Shown here: positions 62,095-64,000 of the stretch, piece by piece | How the letters are laid out: every line of letters begins with the position of its first letter | Numbering within the stretch: the first letter of the stretch is position 1 | DNA from: JBDUDK01 sp040002995 | GTDB taxonomy: Bacteria > Actinomycetota > Acidimicrobiia > Acidimicrobiales > Ilumatobacteraceae | Assembly (NCBI GenBank): GCA_040002995.1 | Contig: JBDUDK010000131.1 | Span: 1 to 64,000 of the forward strand | Length of the DNA stretch: 64,000 nucleotides | Reading direction: 5' to 3' | Notes under the pieces: generated by a model | Told to the model about the DNA's origin: nothing | What the model saw: the letters and a program-made list of their open reading frames with translations, nothing else | The model's database searches: none | Translations under genes and position numbers: made by a program

Positions 62095-63942
62095 ATGCAA
62101 ACCGTTCGTCTCACGACGGCACAGGCCATCGTCAAGTACCTGATCGCTCAACGAATCGAGATCGACGGCATTGACGAACCGCTCTTCCCTGGCGTGTTCG
62201 CCATCTTCGGCCACGGCAACGTGACGTGTCTCGGCCAGGCGCTCGAGGAGGCCAAGGACGAACTGCCGACGTGGCGGGGCCAGAACGAGCAGGGGATGGC
62301 CCTCGCCGCCACCGCCTTCGCGAAGGCGAAACGCCGGCGCCAAATCATGATCGCCACCAGCTCCATCGGCCCAGGGGCCACGAACATGGTCACCGCCGCG
62401 GGGGTCGCTCACGCCAACCGGCTCCCGCTCCTGCTGATGGCCGGTGACACGTTCGCCAGTCGCGTGCCCGACCCTGTCCTACAGCAGGTCGAGCATTTCG
62501 ACGATCCCTCGGCGAGCGTCAACGATTCGTTTCGCGCCGTCACCCGCTACTGGGATCGGATCATGCGCCCCGAGCAGATCGTGCACTCGCTCCCGCACGC
62601 CGTCGCCACGATGCTCGACCCGGCCACCTGCGGGCCGGTTTTTCTCGGGTTGCCGCAGGATATCCAGGCCGACGCGTACGACTACCCCGAGCGCTTCTTC
62701 GCCCGAACCGTTCACACCATCGCTCGTCCCCGGGCCGACAAGGATCAGCTCGCTCGGGCCGCCAGAGTTCTCGCCGGGGCCCGCAAGCCCGTGATCATCG
62801 CCGGCGGTGGGGTGCACTACTCCTTCGCCGAGGCCGAGCTCACGGCGTTTGCCGAACGGCACAACATCCCCGTGGTCGAGACCGTGGCAGGCCGGGCCAC
62901 GCTCACCGCGGCCCATCCGCTCAATGCGGGGCCCATCGGGGTCACGGGCTGCACGTCGGCCAACGCGCTGGCGGCCGAAGCCGACGTGGTCGTCGCGGTC
63001 GGCACTCGTTTGCAGGACTTCACGACCGGTTCGTGGACGCTCTTTCGCGATGAGAACGTGCAGATACTGGGCATAAACACCGCGGGCTTCGATGCCGTGA
63101 AGCACCTCGCGCATCCGGTGGTGGGCGACGCCCGGGAGACGCTGCTCGAGCTCGGCGCACAACTCGGTGACTGGCGCAGCGGCGATGACTGGATCAGCCG
63201 GGCGACGATGGAGACGGCGCAGTACCACGCCTACATCGACAAGATCGCCGCACCCGACACGTCGGGCGGACCGCCGACGTACGCGCAGGTCGTCGGCGCG
63301 ATCGACCGTCTCGCGATACCCACCGACTACGCGCTCACCGCCGCCGGCGGGCTACCGGCCGAGCTGAACAACGGCTGGCGCGCGAAGGGCGTGAACTCGT
63401 TCGACGCCGAGTACGGCTATTCGTGCATGGGCTACGAGATCTCGGGCGGATGGGGCGCCAAGATGGCCCTCCCCGATCGAGAAGTGATCGTCTTCGTCGG
63501 CGACGGCTCGTACCTCATGATGAACAGCGACCTGTACAGCTCGGTGCTCACCGGTCACAAGCTCATCGTCGTGGTCTGTGACAACGGGGGATTCGCCGTC
63601 ATCAACCGCCTTCAGGTCAACCAGGGCGGGCGGCCCTTCAACAATCTGTTCAAGGACTCGAAGGTGAAAGACGTTGTCGAAATCGACTTCGCCGCCCACG
63701 CCGCGTCGATGGGGTGTATCGCCGAGACCGTTCATTCCATCCCTGAACTCGAGGCGGCGTTCGGGCGGGCGCGCGCCGCCGATCGCACCTACGTGATCGC
63801 CCTCAAGACCCACCAGAACTCGTGGACAGAAGGAGGCGTCTTCTGGGAAGTCGCCGTCCCGGAAGTCAGCGATCGCGCTGAGGTGCGCGCGGCGAGAGCC
63901 GCGATGGACGAAGGCAAGGCCGCGCAGAGGGTGGGCTGGTGA
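62095..63942 (+). CDS. iolD: IolD-like ThDP-dependent enzyme (trihydroxycyclohexane-dione hydrolase)
   Basis: A 615-residue ThDP enzyme, normal IolD length. N-terminal Pyr domain with the catalytic Glu in WRGQNEQGMALAATAFAKA; middle domain KPVIIAGGGVHYSFAEAEL; C-terminal PP domain with the ThDP motif VIVFVGDGSYLMMNSDLYSS and VVCDNGGFAVINRLQ. IolD opens the ring of 3D-trihydroxycyclohexane-1,2-dione in myo-inositol breakdown. The other iol genes are not in the window, but the next gene is an SDR and the cluster may continue beyond the edge. Confidence 0.9.
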   Translation: MQTVRLTTAQAIVKYLIAQRIEIDGIDEPLFPGVFAIFGHGNVTCLGQALEEAKDELPTWRGQNEQGMALAATAFAKAKRRRQIMIATSSIGPGATNMVTAAGVAHANRLPLLLMAGDTFASRVPDPVLQQVEHFDDPSASVNDSFRAVTRYWDRIMRPEQIVHSLPHAVATMLDPATCGPVFLGLPQDIQADAYDYPERFFARTVHTIARPRADKDQLARAARVLAGARKPVIIAGGGVHYSFAEAELTAFAERHNIPVVETVAGRATLTAAHPLNAGPIGVTGCTSANALAAEADVVVAVGTRLQDFTTGSWTLFRDENVQILGINTAGFDAVKHLAHPVVGDARETLLELGAQLGDWRSGDDWISRATMETAQYHAYIDKIAAPDTSGGPPTYAQVVGAIDRLAIPTDYALTAAGGLPAELNNGWRAKGVNSFDAEYGYSCMGYEISGGWGAKMALPDREVIVFVGDGSYLMMNSDLYSSVLTGHKLIVVVCDNGGFAVINRLQVNQGGRPFNNLFKDSKVKDVVEIDFAAHAASMGCIAETVHSIPELEAAFGRARAADRTYVIALKTHQNSWTEGGVFWEVAVPEVSDRAEVRAARAAMDEGKAAQRVGW

Positions 63943-64000
63943 GCGCCGGCGCGGCGGCACGCGTCGACGGCAAGGTCGTCGTCATTACCGGGGGCAGTCA
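63939..64000 (+). CDS. SDR-family oxidoreductase, start only
   Basis: Twenty codons from GTG 63939 to the window end: MSAGAAARVDGKVVVITGGS. The beginning of the Rossmann loop (VVVITGGS) marks an SDR. GTGA overlaps the iolD stop, so it is coupled to iolD. The rest lies outside. Confidence 0.75.
   Translation, partial: MSAGAAARVDGKVVVITGGS

Noticed and set aside
1..64000. Prophage, defence island, CRISPR or biosynthetic megacluster
   Set aside because: No integrase, phage structural gene, Cas gene, repeat-spacer array or PKS/NRPS module was found; base composition looks even throughout.

Overview
The window is GC-rich, densely coded DNA with many GTG starts and start/stop overlaps (ATGA, GTGA, TGATG). 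The gene set suggests a free-living aerobic actinobacterium, most likely of the class Acidimicrobiia: fatty acyl reductase/HAD fusions, a PspC-domain sensor kinase, LolA-like secreted proteins, MoxR/DUF58/VWA genes, a 6C RNA, and a mitochondrial-type aconitase beside a eukaryotic-type NADP isocitrate dehydrogenase. The class is an inference from gene content; no rRNA or tRNA gene was seen. No prophage, insertion sequence, CRISPR array or integrase is visible.

Layout. 1-5.6 kb: a polyamine-type ABC ATPase (cut by the window edge) diverges from an aldehyde dehydrogenase, Lrp-type regulator, class III aminotransferase and alanine dehydrogenase, which read as a polyamine/amino-aldehyde catabolic route ending in alanine. 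4.4-12.4 kb: four copies of an imperfect inverted repeat of about 50 bp lie between genes, one fused to a 15-bp tandem repeat. Among them sit a lone AbiEi-like protein, an MFS transporter, an alpha/beta hydrolase, a membrane-anchored MurF-like ligase, a D-Ala-D-Ala-ligase-like ATP-grasp enzyme and a secreted Ig-like protein. 12.4-19.1 kb: a TetR repressor with a double operator diverges from a tightly overlapped four-gene lipid operon (acyl reductase-HAD, zinc alcohol dehydrogenase, LarA-like protein, acyltransferase). 19.1-28.5 kb: VOC protein, LysM lipoprotein, gltD/gltB, enoyl-CoA hydratase, nitroreductase, second VOC protein.

28.5-42 kb carries much of central metabolism: a GntR regulator divergent from aconitase, a HAD-acyltransferase fusion with a 6C small RNA upstream, a LysR regulator, a carboxyltransferase and SDR, citrate synthase, a quinone oxidoreductase/YceI pair and isocitrate dehydrogenase. 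Aconitase and isocitrate dehydrogenase share the same 11-bp-spaced direct-repeat motif in their promoter regions, which suggests co-regulation.

42-64 kb: a GIDE-LemA fusion, acyl-CoA dehydrogenase, a GNAT/acyl-CoA-synthetase fusion, aldo/keto reductase, a membrane-anchored sulfite-oxidase-type molybdoenzyme, a MoxR/DUF58/VWA operon (with a 20-bp tandem duplication at one junction), a LolA-like protein, an ABC exporter, a Rieske oxygenase with SDR and SMP-30 genes, a PspC-type two-component system divergent from a PspC membrane protein, and iolD followed by the start of an SDR.

The most notable points are the shared acn/icd motif, the unannotated 6C RNA, the lipid operon containing a LarA homologue, and the local family of inverted repeats.
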